From Sphingomonas sp. (lineage in GTDB: Bacteria > Pseudomonadota > Alphaproteobacteria > Sphingomonadales > Sphingomonadaceae), in the NCBI GenBank assembly GCA_017849555.1, contig JAFIGU010000079.1, positions 1 through 39,652 of the forward strand: a DNA stretch of 39,652 nucleotides, read 5' to 3'. A program made the position numbers and the translations under genes. Below, piece after piece: positions 1 to 9,887 of this stretch (the stretch's first letter is position 1; every line of letters begins with the position of its first letter). The notes beneath the pieces were generated by a model. The model saw only the letters and a program-made list of their open reading frames with translations, was not told where the DNA came from and searched no databases.

Positions 1-1
1 C

Positions 2-49
2 GGGCCGGCCAATCTGAGCTGGTATCTCGGCCGGTCGAAGCGAGGCTGA
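2..49 (+). CDS. C-terminal end of an upstream gene (partial, uncertain)
   Basis: One frame stays open from the window edge to a TGA at 47-49 and would encode the last 15 residues of an upstream protein (ends LGRSKRG). The stop lies 7 bases before the greB start, as expected for genes read together. Too little is visible to name the protein, and the open frame could be chance. Confidence 0.3.
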   Translation, partial: GPANLSWYLGRSKRG

Positions 50-56
50 GCCAGGA

Positions 57-539
57 ATGGATCGCCCCAATTACATTACCCCGGCGGGCTATGCCGCGTT
101 GCGCAGCGAATATGACCAATTGTTCGCGCGCGAGCGCCCCGCGCTGGTCGATACGATCGCCTGGGCGGCGGGCAATGGCGACCGCTCCGAGAACGGCGAT
201 TATATCTACGGCCGCAAAAGGCTGCGCGAGATCGACCGCCGGCTCGGCTGGCTCTCCAAGCGGATGAAGGCGGCGAAGGTGGTCGATCCGGCGCAGGCGC
301 CCGATCGCGCGCGCGTCTTCTTCGGCGCGACGGTGACGATCGCCGACGAGGACGACAATCACCGCACCCTCACCCTCGTCGGCGACGACGAGGCGGATGC
401 CGGCAAGGGGCTGATCGGGTGGAACGCCCCGCTCGCCCGCGCGCTGCGCGGCGCCGCGATCGGTGATCTGCGCCGCGTCTCGCTGCCCGCCGGCGAACGC
501 GAATATGAAGTGATGGCAATCGCCTATCCCGCCGGTTGA
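57..539 (+). CDS. greB: transcription elongation factor GreB
   Basis: GreB binds in the RNA polymerase secondary channel and stimulates cleavage of backtracked RNA so that stalled complexes resume. The 160-residue product has the family layout: an N-terminal coiled-coil hairpin (about residues 10-75) and a C-terminal FKBP-like domain (about 80-160). The coiled-coil tip reads GDRSENGDYIYGRKRLREID (residues 41-60), carrying the acidic D42 and E45 needed for cleavage. The GDYIYGRKRLREID stretch is closer to GreB than to GreA. Length is normal. The start ATG follows closely on the possible end of an upstream gene and has only a weak AGGA next to it. Rnk at 9888-10301 carries a related C-terminal domain but is a different protein. 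Confidence 0.93.
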   Translation: MDRPNYITPAGYAALRSEYDQLFARERPALVDTIAWAAGNGDRSENGDYIYGRKRLREIDRRLGWLSKRMKAAKVVDPAQAPDRARVFFGATVTIADEDDNHRTLTLVGDDEADAGKGLIGWNAPLARALRGAAIGDLRRVSLPAGEREYEVMAIAYPAG

Positions 540-583
540 CCTTCCCGCCCGCGCTATCGTTTAGATAGCATCACCCCTCCCCT

Positions 584-661
584 CCCGTTCGCCCCCCCGG
601 AGCTTGTCGAAGGGCTGCCCTTCTTCCTCGGAAAGAAAGGACAAGCTCAGCCCGAACGGGG
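584..661. repeat. palindromic repeat, family A (copy 1)
   Basis: Outer arms CCGTTCG and CGAACGG enclose inner arms AGCTTGTC and GACAAGCT around a variable purine/pyrimidine loop. The same design recurs at 4232-4313, 9781-9863 and 20814-20894. It fills most of the gap between greB and the M28 peptidase gene. Just before it, GCTATC (553-558) and GATAGC (564-569) form a small hairpin without a T-run, at best a weak terminator for greB. Confidence 0.8.
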
Positions 662-676
662 ATCAAAGGACCGCCA

Positions 677-2302
677 ATGCGTAACGCTCTCCTCGCCCTT
701 GCCCTTACCACCGCGCTCGCCGCTCCCGCGGCGGCGCAGACCGATCCCCAGCAACTGTCGGAGATCGTCCGCACGCTCGCCTCACCTGAATTCGGCGGCC
801 GCGCACCGGGCACCGCGGGCGAGAAGACGACGACCGACTGGCTCGTCGCGCGGTTCAAATCGCTCGGGCTCGAACCCGGCGGTGCGGACGGCGCGTGGAT
901 CCAGCCGGTGCCGCTGGTCCACACCCGCCTCGGCGAGGGCAAGGCCAGCATCGGCGGCACCGCGCTGGCGCAGGGCACCGATGTCGCGCTCACCACCGTC
1001 CGCGCCGACCCGCATATCGCGATCAACGACGCGCCGATCGTCTTCGTCGGCTACGGTGTTTCCGCCCCCGAGGCGAAATGGGACGATTTCAAGGGCGTGG
1101 ACGTACGCGGCAAGGTCGTCGTGTTCCTCGTCAACGATCCCGATTTCGTCGCCCGGCCGGGCGAGGATGCGATCGGCCGGTTCGGCGGCAAGCGCATGAC
1201 CTATTACGGCCGCTGGACCTATAAATATGAAGAAGCCGCGCGCCGCGGCGCGGTCGCGGCGCTGATCGTCCATGATACTGATGCGGCGGGCTATCCCTGG
1301 TCGACCGCCAATGCCTCGAACGGCGAGAATTACGATATCGTCCGCGGCGCAGACGATCAGCGCATCCCGCTGCAAGGCTGGCTCTCGCACGAAGCCGCCG
1401 AGCGGTTGTTCGCCGCCGCCGGGCAGGATCTCGCCAGGCTGCGCGTCGCGGCACGCTCGGCGAGCTTCCGCCCGGTTGCGCTCAACACGCGCTTCTCGGC
1501 GGATTTTCCGGTGACCGCGGAGCGGATCGAAAGCGCCAATGTCCTCGCCAAAATCCCCGGCGCCAAGCGGCCCGACGAGACGGTGATGTTCGGCGCGCAT
1601 TGGGATGCTTATGGCGAAGGCCCCGCCGACGCGACCGGGCGGACCTTGCGCCCCGGCGCCAATGACGATGCGCTCGGCACCGCCGGAGTGATCGAGCTGG
1701 CGCGGCAGTTCAAGGCCGGGCCGAAGCCCGACCGCACCCTGGTGTTCGCGTTGTGGACCGGCGAGGAGCGCGGGCTGCTCGGCTCGGAATATTATGCCGC
1801 GCACCCGGTCTATCCGCTGGCGAAGACCGCCGCGAACCTGACGCTCGATATCCTCCAGACCGCGGGGCCGGCGAAGGACGTGACATTGGTCGGCGCGGGC
1901 GCCTCGTCGCTCGACGCGCTGCTCGCCGATGCGGCGAAAACGCAGGGGCGCACGATCACCCCGGAAACCGCGAGCGAACGCGGGCTGTTCTATCGCGCCG
2001 ACCATTTCTCGGTGGTGCGCCGCGGGGTGCCGTCGCTTCTCCTGATGGCCTTGGGCGGCGCGCCCGATCTCAAGGCCGGCGGGCGCGAGGCGGGGCAGAA
2101 GTGGCTCGACGCTTATATGGCCTGCTATCACAAGACCTGCGACACCTGGTCGGCCGACTGGAACCTCAAGGGCGCGGCCGAGGATGTCGATCTGTTCCAC
2201 GCGATGGGCGAGCGGCTGTCAAAGGCCGGCGTGTGGCCGACGTGGAGCGCCGGCAGCGAATTCCTCGCGCTGCGCAACAAGAGCGCCGGCGAGCGGGAGT
2301 AG
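677..2302 (+). CDS. secreted M28-family metallopeptidase (aminopeptidase-like)
   Basis: A 541-residue exported zinc peptidase. Residues 1-20 form a Sec signal peptide (hydrophobic core LLALALTTALA, cleavage after AAA). A protease-associated (PA) domain appears to be inserted around residues 115-260. The five M28 metal ligands are visible: H308 (GAHWD), D330 (GANDDA), E363/E364 (TGEERG), D391 (LTLD) and H443 (RADHF), giving a co-catalytic di-zinc site. It probably works in the periplasm removing N-terminal residues from peptides; the exact substrate cannot be told. It stands alone, with palindromic repeats on both sides, and faces the end of ettA. Confidence 0.9.
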   Translation: MRNALLALALTTALAAPAAAQTDPQQLSEIVRTLASPEFGGRAPGTAGEKTTTDWLVARFKSLGLEPGGADGAWIQPVPLVHTRLGEGKASIGGTALAQGTDVALTTVRADPHIAINDAPIVFVGYGVSAPEAKWDDFKGVDVRGKVVVFLVNDPDFVARPGEDAIGRFGGKRMTYYGRWTYKYEEAARRGAVAALIVHDTDAAGYPWSTANASNGENYDIVRGADDQRIPLQGWLSHEAAERLFAAAGQDLARLRVAARSASFRPVALNTRFSADFPVTAERIESANVLAKIPGAKRPDETVMFGAHWDAYGEGPADATGRTLRPGANDDALGTAGVIELARQFKAGPKPDRTLVFALWTGEERGLLGSEYYAAHPVYPLAKTAANLTLDILQTAGPAKDVTLVGAGASSLDALLADAAKTQGRTITPETASERGLFYRADHFSVVRRGVPSLLLMALGGAPDLKAGGREAGQKWLDAYMACYHKTCDTWSADWNLKGAAEDVDLFHAMGERLSKAGVWPTWSAGSEFLALRNKSAGERE

Positions 2303-2323
2303 TCCACGACCACCCCGGCATAA

Positions 2324-2384
2324 CCTTGTGCTCCCGCGAAGGCGGGAGCCCAGACTGGGTCCCCGCCTTCGCGGGGACACAAGG
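2324..2384. repeat. palindromic repeat, family C (copy 1), between convergent genes
   Basis: Two hairpins back to back: CTCCCGCGAAGGCGGGAG and CCCCGCCTTCGCGGGG, with flanking CCTTGTG and CACAAGG also pairing. The same element is found at 25995-26050 and 28484-28543. It lies between the M28 peptidase and ettA, which converge here. A further small hairpin (CCCCTA/TAGGGG, about 2397-2413) follows. Either could act as a shared transcription end, though no T-run is present. Confidence 0.8.
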
Positions 2385-2434
2385 AGAGGTTCGTGGCCCC
2401 TACCCCCTAGGGGCAAGGGTGAGCAGCGCGGCAG

Positions 2435-4114
<1,680 letters not shown>

Positions 4115-4231
4115 GGCGGTTCGGTCGCTCCGTCGAAGATCACATCTGCTGGGTTTGGGCGCCATTTAGGGGGGCGCGGCGCTCTTGGCAATTCGCGGGT
4201 TGGCAGGAAGGCGACGATCGGTGTCCCTGCT

Positions 4232-4313
4232 CCGTTCGGGCTGAGCTTGTCGAAGCCCTGCACTTTTCTTGCCACGAAGAAGGACAGCCCTTCGACAAGC
4301 TCAGGGCGAACGG
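4232..4313. repeat. palindromic repeat, family A (copy 2)
   Basis: Arms CCGTTCGGGCTGAGCTTGTC and GACAAGCTCAGGGCGAACGG pair almost fully, and the inner GGGCTTCGAC-type segment adds to the stem. It sits between folB (ending at 4324) and the ettA start, directly after the folB stop, so it may end the folate operon transcript. The remaining upstream sequence of ettA (4115-4231) shows nothing else I can name. Confidence 0.85.
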
Positions 4314-4323
4314 TGGTGGGCTG

Positions 4324-4674
4324 TTACCGCCCGCGCACGATCTCGCACCCCACCGCCGCATCGGGGTAGACGTCGGGCTTCATCGACCGCACCCGCACCC
4401 GCCGCACCCGCTTGTCCTCCAGGCACAAGGCCGCGACCGCCTCGACCAACGTTTCCTGCAACGCGAAACCCCGCGCCTCGGCCAATGCGCGGATCCCGGT
4501 GCGGATGAAATCATAGTCGAGCACCTCGTCGATCGCATCGTGGTGCGGCGCGGCGGGATAATCGACCGTCATCTCGACGGTGAGGCGGACGCGCTGCGGC
4601 ACCGCCTCGTGCGGGTGGATGCCGCGCTGCCTCTGCACCTCGAGCCCCTCCCATATCGTGGTGAATTCAGCCAT
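4324..4674 (-). CDS. folB: dihydroneopterin aldolase (FolB-like)
   Basis: FolB splits 7,8-dihydroneopterin into 6-hydroxymethyl-dihydropterin and glycolaldehyde in tetrahydrofolate synthesis. The 116-residue product is the usual FolB length and has the tunnel-fold pattern: a conserved DYDFIRTGI tyrosine region in the middle, a Glu in the ETLVEAVAALCL helix, and a Lys in the late strand RVRSMKPDVYP. It overlaps the preceding SDR gene by 8 bases (4667-4674), so it is translated from the same transcript as folE and the SDR. The clustering with folE supports the folate role. A paralogue acting on the triphosphate (FolX) has the same fold, so the exact substrate is inferred. Confidence 0.85.
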   Translation of the reverse strand: MAEFTTIWEGLEVQRQRGIHPHEAVPQRVRLTVEMTVDYPAAPHHDAIDEVLDYDFIRTGIRALAEARGFALQETLVEAVAALCLEDKRVRRVRVRSMKPDVYPDAAVGCEIVRGR

Positions 4675-5416
4675 TGCGCCCTTCGAACATCACATCGGAA
4701 TCGCGCTTGAGAAAGCGCTGTCCGCAATCGACGAACAGATTCTGCCCGGTCACGCTGCGCGCATCGAGCAGATAGACCACCGCCCGCGCCACCTCCGCCG
4801 CATCGACCGGCCGCCGAAGCAGGTTGGCGCTCGCCACCGCGGCGAATTCGGCCGCGCTCTGGTCGCCGCTCGGCAGCGTCAGCCCGGGGGAAACCGCATT
4901 GACCCGCACCCGCGGCGCCAGCGCCAGCGCCAGCATCTCGGTCGCCCCCGCCAGCGCATATTTGGTCAGGCTGTACGAGAAGAAGTCGGGGTTGGTATTG
5001 GCGAGCTTCTGGTCGAGCAGATTGACCACCGCCCCGTCCGCCAGCCCCGGCTGCGCCGCGAGCGCCTGCGCGAGGACCGACGGCGCGAGCGCGTTGATCG
5101 CGTGGAGCCGAAGCGCGAGCCGGTGGTCGATCGCCTCGGGCCGGTCGTAGACGAAGGTCGACGCGCTGTTGACCAGCCCGTCGATCACCCCGCCAGCCGC
5201 CTCCACCGCGCGCGCGAACATCGCCGGCAGCGCCGCGGTGTCGGCGAGATCGCCCTGCACCAACGCCGCGCCGGTCTCGGCCGCGAGCGCCGCCGCTTCC
5301 GATTCGGAGCCGCCATAATGAATGACAGGCCGATGCCCGGCGGCTGCGACCGCGCGGACGATCGCCGCGCCCAGCCGCTTCGCCCCGCCCGTCACCAGCA
5401 CGCGCCGCGGCGTCAC
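4667..5416 (-). CDS. pteridine-reductase-type SDR (FolM/PTR1-like)
   Basis: A 249-residue Rossmann short-chain reductase. The cofactor motif TGGAKRLG (residues 9-16) has the Arg in the glycine-rich loop typical of FolM and PTR1 (TGxxxRxG), suiting NADPH. The active site has Y148 and K152 (YSLTK). The usual catalytic Ser is replaced by D135 (NLLDQK), exactly 13 residues before the Tyr, the same spacing as D181/Y194/K198 known for Leishmania PTR1. It starts 4 bases inside folE (ATGA overlap) and runs 8 bases into folB. I infer reduction of dihydropterins such as dihydromonapterin, or dihydrofolate as a side activity. A plain SDR of other substrate is possible but less likely given the neighbours. 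Confidence 0.8.
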   Translation of the reverse strand: MTPRRVLVTGGAKRLGAAIVRAVAAAGHRPVIHYGGSESEAAALAAETGAALVQGDLADTAALPAMFARAVEAAGGVIDGLVNSASTFVYDRPEAIDHRLALRLHAINALAPSVLAQALAAQPGLADGAVVNLLDQKLANTNPDFFSYSLTKYALAGATEMLALALAPRVRVNAVSPGLTLPSGDQSAAEFAAVASANLLRRPVDAAEVARAVVYLLDARSVTGQNLFVDCGQRFLKRDSDVMFEGRNG

Positions 5417-6048
5417 TCCTTGAGGCCCATCAGCGCCAGCACCTCCTTGCGGCTGCGGTCATCCTCGCGGAACACCCCCATCATCCGGCTGGTGACCATC
5501 GCGACCCCGGGGGTGCGCACGCCGCGCGCAGTCATGCAGGCGTGGCTCGCCTCGATCACCACCGCGACACCCTGCGGCTTCAGCCCGTTCCAGATACAAT
5601 CGGCAACCTCCGCGGTCAGCCGCTCCTGCACCTGCAACCGCCGCGCGAAGGCATGGAGCACGCGCGCGAGCTTGGAGATTCCGACGACGTGGTTGCGCGG
5701 CAGATAAGCGATATGCGCCTTGCCGATGATCGGCGCCATATGATGCTCGCAATGCGACTGGAACGGAATGTCCTTGAGCAGCACGATCTCGTCATAGCCG
5801 CCCACTTCCTCGAAGATCCGCGACAGGTGATGCGCCGGGTCGTCGCCATAGCCGGAACAATATTCGCGCCACGCCCGCGCGACGCGCTTCGGCGTATCGA
5901 GCAGCCCTTCGCGGCTGGGATCGTCCCCGGCCCAGCGGATCAGCGTGCGCACTGCTTCCGCTACGTCATCCGGCACTTCGAGCTTGCCGTCCGGCCCCAA
6001 GATCGCGGCGGGGGGGGATTTCTTCACGGGCTTCTCCTCGTCGATCAT
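5413..6048 (-). CDS. folE: GTP cyclohydrolase I
   Basis: FolE turns GTP into 7,8-dihydroneopterin triphosphate, the first step of folate and tetrahydropterin synthesis. The 211-residue product carries the type I signatures. The zinc ligands C100 and H103 (SHCEHH) and C171 ([10 protein letters not shown]) are all present, so it is the zinc-dependent enzyme and not the FolE2 type. The first 25 residues are a variable, lysine-rich extension. It is the first gene of a three-gene overlapping operon with the pteridine-reductase-type SDR and folB. The promoter must lie in 6049-6252, shared with the divergent TonB receptor gene. No riboswitch fold was recognised there. Confidence 0.95.
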   Translation of the reverse strand: MIDEEKPVKKSPPAAILGPDGKLEVPDDVAEAVRTLIRWAGDDPSREGLLDTPKRVARAWREYCSGYGDDPAHHLSRIFEEVGGYDEIVLLKDIPFQSHCEHHMAPIIGKAHIAYLPRNHVVGISKLARVLHAFARRLQVQERLTAEVADCIWNGLKPQGVAVVIEASHACMTARGVRTPGVAMVTSRMMGVFREDDRSRKEVLALMGLKE

Positions 6049-6159
6049 ACCGCATTTGCGAAAAATTCCCGCGACGCGTCATGAACAGGTTCCAAAATGC
6101 AACTGTTTCCTTTCGGACACAGCCTGTAAAACTCCTTTACGCGCGCAGGCCGATTTCGT

Positions 6160-6188
6160 TTGACTGCGCAAAAATTCGAACGTTACTC
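6160..6188 (+). promoter_or_regulatory. possible promoter of the TonB receptor gene
   Basis: TTGACT at 6160-6165 resembles a sigma-70 type -35 box, and TTACTC at 6183-6188 could be a poor -10 box 17 bases later. It lies 65 bases before the receptor start, in the divergent gap from folE. No Fur-box-like palindrome was seen. Weak support. Confidence 0.3.
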
Positions 6189-6252
6189 TCCATACCGCAA
6201 CATCAAACCGCAACCGGCAAAGACCGGTGCGACCCAATGGAGGGGGATGCCG

Positions 6253-9225
6253 ATGACAAAATCCACTTTGCTCGCCGCTTCTGCTTTGACGATGGCATTT
6301 GCCGTTCCGGCATGGGCTCAGCAAGCCCCGACCGAAACGGCAGCGACCGGCGTCCAGGATATCGTCGTCACCGCGCAGCGCCAGTCGCAGCGGTTGCAGG
6401 ACGTGCCGATCGCCGTCTCCGCCTTCACCTCGGAGAATCTGGAAAAGCAGCAGATCGTCAATCCGAGCGCGCTGCAGCAGACGCTGCCCAACGTCACCTT
6501 CACCAAGACGAACTTCACCTCGTCGAGCTTCACGATCCGCGGCATCGGCGATCTGTGCGTCGGCACGACCTGCGACAGCGCGACCGCGATCCACATCAAC
6601 GACATGCCGCTGCTCAACTCGCGCCTGTTCGAAAGCGAGTTCTTCGATCTCGAGCGCGTCGAGGTGCTGCGCGGGCCGCAGGGCACGCTGTTCGGCCGCA
6701 ACGCGACCTCGGGCGTGGTCAATTTCATCACCGCCAAGCCGGATCTCTCGGGCATCCACGCCGCGGGTGAATTCGAATATGGCAATTATGATTCGAAGCG
6801 GCTGAAGGGCATGTTCAACCTGCCGCTCAGCGACACGCTGGGGATCCGCGTCGCGGGCACCTGGCTCAACCGCGACGGCTATACCAAGAACCTCTACACC
6901 AACAGCAACATCGACGGGCGCGACCTCTATTCGGTGCGCGGCACCTTGTCGTGGGAACCCTCGGCCGACACCCGCGTCGATTTGATCGGCTATTATTTCC
7001 ACGAGCGCGACAACCGCAGCCGCATCCAGAAACAGCTCTGCCACCGCGACCCGACCGGGGTGCTGGGCTGCTTGCCCGACAAGCTGACCAACCAGACGCT
7101 CAACGGCAATTCAACGCTGGCGACGATCCTCACCAGCCGCGAATTCCTCTCGCTGGCGGTTTCGCCGGCACTGGCCGGGCTCGGCCTCGGCAGCGTCTAT
7201 CAGGCGCGCGACAGCTTCGCCGGGGTGGTCAACCCCGCCGACGTCCGCACGGTGAACATCGATTACCAGCCGACCTATTTCGCCGAAGAACAGCAATATA
7301 TGGCGAAGATCTATCATAATTTCGGCCAGGTGAGCCTCAACATCACCGGCGGCTATATGAAGAATACCGTCGACTCGACCTCCGATTACAACCTCGCGGT
7401 CGAAAATTCCTATGCCACAAATGTCGGGCTCAACACGCTCTATGCCGCAGCCGGCCCGGGCGGCCCGCTGAGCGGATTGTTCGGCAAGATGCGCAACGCG
7501 CTCGTCCCCAACGGGCCGGGCTCATTGTGCCAATCGCTGGCGGATCCGAACGGCGTGGGCGTCTATGGCGGCAACGGCGTCTGCGCGCCGACCAGCCTCG
7601 ACTTCGATCGCTCGCGCGCGACGATCCGGCAATATTCGGCCGAAGCGCATATCGACAGCTCGTTCGACGGGATGTTCAACTTCCTGCTCGGCGGCATCTA
7701 TTTCGACAGCAAGGCGACCAATACCGATTATTACGTCAACAGCTTCGGGCTGGATTATGCCGCCGGCCTGCTGGGCGGTGCGCAGAGCGGCGGTGCGGCC
7801 TTCGCCGCGACGCCCTTCTATCGCAACAACACCCCGAATTTCCGCCTGAAATCCTATGGCCTGTTCGGCGAAACCTATTTCAAGTTCAACGACAAGCTCA
7901 AGCTGACGCTCGGGCTGCGCTACAATCATGACGACAAGGAAGTGTCGGCGCGCACCACGTTGATCTCCGACACCAAGAGCGCCGTGGTCCCCAACGCCGC
8001 CGGAACCGGCCCGCTGCTCAATGCAGAGGGCAATCCGATCGTCGCCAGCGCCTCGTCGAGCGTGCTGGTGCCTTACGGCTCGACCAACGCCAATCCGTTC
8101 CTGAGCAACGGCAGCTACGACTTCGACTCGTCGACGGCGGGCAACCAACCGTTTGCCACCACCTCGGTCAGCTTCGGGCGGCTCACCGGCCGCGCGGTGC
8201 TCGATTACAAGATCAGCGACAACAACCTGATCTACGCCTCCTATTCGCGCGGCTACAAATCGGGCGGCATCAATCCACCGCTGTCGCCGGTGTTCTCGGT
8301 GCCCACCACCTTCGCGCCGGAAAAGGTCGATTCGTTCGAAATCGGCTCGAAAAACACCTGGGATCACGGCCGCTTCCGGCTGAACGTCACGGGCTTCTAC
8401 TATAAGTACAAGGGGCTGCAGCTCAGCCGCATCGTCGCCCGCACCTCGGTCAACGACAATATCAACGCCGATATCTACGGCGTCGAGGCGGAAGCGATCA
8501 TCAGCCCGATCCCGGCCTTCGTGGTCAACGCCAACTTCAGCTATATGAAGTCGAAGGTGACGGGCGACACCTATCTCGCCAATCCGCGCGACCCGTCGGG
8601 CGGCCGTTCGGACGCGGTGATCATCAAGGACCTCACCAACGCGTCGAACTGCGCGATCCGCCCGGCCAAGGGCTCGGCCGCCACCGCGGCGCAGGTCAAT
8701 GCCTTCGTCAACGGGTTCAACTCAGCGGTGGGCCTACAGCCGACCACCCCGATCCCGGGCACCAACACGACCGGCGCCTTCTCGATCTGCTCGCAATTGG
8801 CGATCACCGCCGCGCGCAGCGGGCTGCCGTTCGTCGTCGATCCCAGCGGGGTGGAAACCAACGTCCGCGGCAACAGCCTGCCCAACGCCCCGTCGTACAA
8901 ATGGGCGGTCGGCGCGCAATATACGATCAACGCCGGCGAATGGTCGATCGTGCCGCGCGCGGACCTCAACTATACCGGCAACAGCTGGGGGACGATCGTC
9001 AACAAGAACCCGATCGATCGCATCCCGGGCTATGCGGTGGTCAACGCGCAGCTGCAGATCAACGGGCCGAACGACCGCTTCTACATCCGCGGCTTCGTCC
9101 AGAACCTGACCAACAACAGCGCCACGACCGGCATGTACGTGACCGATCAGTCGTCCGGCCTGTTCACCAACATCTTCACGCTCGAACCGCGCCGCTACGG
9201 CGTCGCCGCCGGGTTCAAATTCTGA
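6253..9225 (+). CDS. TonB-dependent outer membrane receptor
   Basis: A 990-residue outer membrane active transporter. A signal peptide (TLLAASALTMAFAVPAWAQ) is followed by a TonB-box-like DIVVTAQR near residue 37. A plug domain comes next (SFTIRGIG, VEVLRGPQGTLFGRNATSGVVNFIT), then a 22-strand type barrel ending in the outer-membrane signal Phe (AAGFKF). The frame opens at 6160, but the ATG at 6253 is preferred because GGAGGGGG lies 6-7 bases upstream and the signal peptide then begins correctly. There are eight cysteines, in four close pairs (residues 102/107, 263/273, 426/444, 800/846), which could form disulfides in plug and surface loops. The substrate is unknown; it stands alone, with no transporter or degradation gene beside it. 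Confidence 0.93.
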   Translation: MTKSTLLAASALTMAFAVPAWAQQAPTETAATGVQDIVVTAQRQSQRLQDVPIAVSAFTSENLEKQQIVNPSALQQTLPNVTFTKTNFTSSSFTIRGIGDLCVGTTCDSATAIHINDMPLLNSRLFESEFFDLERVEVLRGPQGTLFGRNATSGVVNFITAKPDLSGIHAAGEFEYGNYDSKRLKGMFNLPLSDTLGIRVAGTWLNRDGYTKNLYTNSNIDGRDLYSVRGTLSWEPSADTRVDLIGYYFHERDNRSRIQKQLCHRDPTGVLGCLPDKLTNQTLNGNSTLATILTSREFLSLAVSPALAGLGLGSVYQARDSFAGVVNPADVRTVNIDYQPTYFAEEQQYMAKIYHNFGQVSLNITGGYMKNTVDSTSDYNLAVENSYATNVGLNTLYAAAGPGGPLSGLFGKMRNALVPNGPGSLCQSLADPNGVGVYGGNGVCAPTSLDFDRSRATIRQYSAEAHIDSSFDGMFNFLLGGIYFDSKATNTDYYVNSFGLDYAAGLLGGAQSGGAAFAATPFYRNNTPNFRLKSYGLFGETYFKFNDKLKLTLGLRYNHDDKEVSARTTLISDTKSAVVPNAAGTGPLLNAEGNPIVASASSSVLVPYGSTNANPFLSNGSYDFDSSTAGNQPFATTSVSFGRLTGRAVLDYKISDNNLIYASYSRGYKSGGINPPLSPVFSVPTTFAPEKVDSFEIGSKNTWDHGRFRLNVTGFYYKYKGLQLSRIVARTSVNDNINADIYGVEAEAIISPIPAFVVNANFSYMKSKVTGDTYLANPRDPSGGRSDAVIIKDLTNASNCAIRPAKGSAATAAQVNAFVNGFNSAVGLQPTTPIPGTNTTGAFSICSQLAITAARSGLPFVVDPSGVETNVRGNSLPNAPSYKWAVGAQYTINAGEWSIVPRADLNYTGNSWGTIVNKNPIDRIPGYAVVNAQLQINGPNDRFYIRGFVQNLTNNSATTGMYVTDQSSGLFTNIFTLEPRRYGVAAGFKF

Positions 9226-9234
9226 CCCTCTCCG

Positions 9235-9260
9235 CCGGCCCCGGATCGCTCCGGGGCCGG
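9235..9260 (+). terminator. terminator after the TonB receptor gene
   Basis: CCGGCCCCGGA (9235-9245) pairs perfectly with TCCGGGGCCGG (9250-9260) across a TCGC loop, followed by AATTTCT. An 11-bp GC stem starting 10 bases after the stop codon makes a strong intrinsic terminator, although the T tract is short. Confidence 0.75.
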
Positions 9261-9417
9261 AATTTCTGCCTCAACCGCCTAGTCTCTGAGACGAAAGCCT
9301 ATCATTTCCCCTCTGAGGGAGGTGACAACGGGAAAAAGGCGGCGCACAAGCATCGCGCGCTCAAGAAGGCGTGATTCCGAAAGAGGCCGGTCAACCGGCG
9401 CAACAGGAAGGAATACA

Positions 9418-9678
9418 ATGGCTACGACTACCAAGAGCGGCGGCATCCATGCTCCCGTCCAGCCCTCGGCGGAGCTGGGCGCCATCGTCGGCAACGACAA
9501 GCTGCCGCGCAGCCAGGTGATCAGCAAGGTGTGGGACTATATCAAGTCGCACAAGCTGCAGAATCCCGAGAACAAGCGTGAAATCCTCGCCGACGACAAG
9601 CTCAAGAAGGTCTTCGGCAAGGACAAGGTGACGATGTTCGAGATGAACAAGTACATCTCGCAGCACGTCAAGGCCTGA
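9418..9678 (+). CDS. SWIB/MDM2-domain protein
   Basis: An 86-residue protein that is almost entirely one SWIB domain (about residues 12-84, LPRSQVISKVWDYIKSHKLQ to MFEMNKYISQHVKA). SWIB domains are best known from eukaryotic SWI/SNF chromatin-remodelling subunits and from chlamydial and plant proteins. In some bacteria they occur as small stand-alone proteins, thought to bind DNA or nucleoid proteins, but their role is not settled. The frame extends upstream to a GTG at 9322, but the ATG at 9418 has a good AGGAAGGA ribosome site 6 bases before it and gives the normal domain length. A strong terminator follows at once, so the gene is monocistronic. Confidence 0.88.
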   Translation: MATTTKSGGIHAPVQPSAELGAIVGNDKLPRSQVISKVWDYIKSHKLQNPENKREILADDKLKKVFGKDKVTMFEMNKYISQHVKA

Positions 9679-9689
9679 CACTCAGCATT

Positions 9690-9723
9690 CGGCGCCGGTC
9701 GGTTTCGATCGGCGCCGTTTTTT
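9690..9723 (+). terminator. rho-independent terminator after the SWIB gene
   Basis: CGGCGCCGGTCG (9690-9701) pairs with CGATCGGCGCCG (9706-9717), with one G-U pair and a GTTT loop, followed by six Ts. It begins 12 bases after the stop codon. This is the clearest intrinsic terminator in the window. Confidence 0.92.
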
Positions 9724-9780
9724 GTGGGCGTGATTGCCTCAGGCAATCGTCACCCCGGCCTTGAGCCGCCCCCCCTCTCC

Positions 9781-9863
9781 CCGTTCGGGCTGAGCTTGTC
9801 GAAGCCCTGCACTTTTCTTCGGAAGGAAGAAGTGCAGCCCTTCAACAAGCTCAGGGCGAACGG
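9781..9863. repeat. palindromic repeat, family A (copy 3)
   Basis: Arms CCGTTCGGGCTGAGCTTGTC and ACAAGCTCAGGGCGAACGG, with a second inner stem GCCCTGCACTT/AAGTGCAGCCC. It lies between the converging SWIB and rnk genes. Confidence 0.85.
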
Positions 9864-9887
9864 AGGGGAGCCCGCGACGGGCACCCC

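Noticed and set aside
782..2200. Long open frames on the strand opposite the M28 peptidase gene, and similar ones opposite ettA, alr, glmU and pst genes
   Set aside because: High GC with third-position bias leaves the opposite strand open; these frames lack family motifs and ribosome sites.
9291..9374. Lysine-rich open frame (ending GKKAAHKHRALKKA) with a good GGGAGG before it, upstream of the SWIB gene
   Set aside because: There is no ATG, GTG or TTG in frame between the receptor terminator and the peptide, so it cannot be started as a normal gene; treated as leader sequence.
9322..9417. GTG start that would extend the SWIB protein by 32 residues
   Set aside because: The extension is Arg-rich with no family match, and the ATG at 9418 has a better ribosome site and gives the bare domain.
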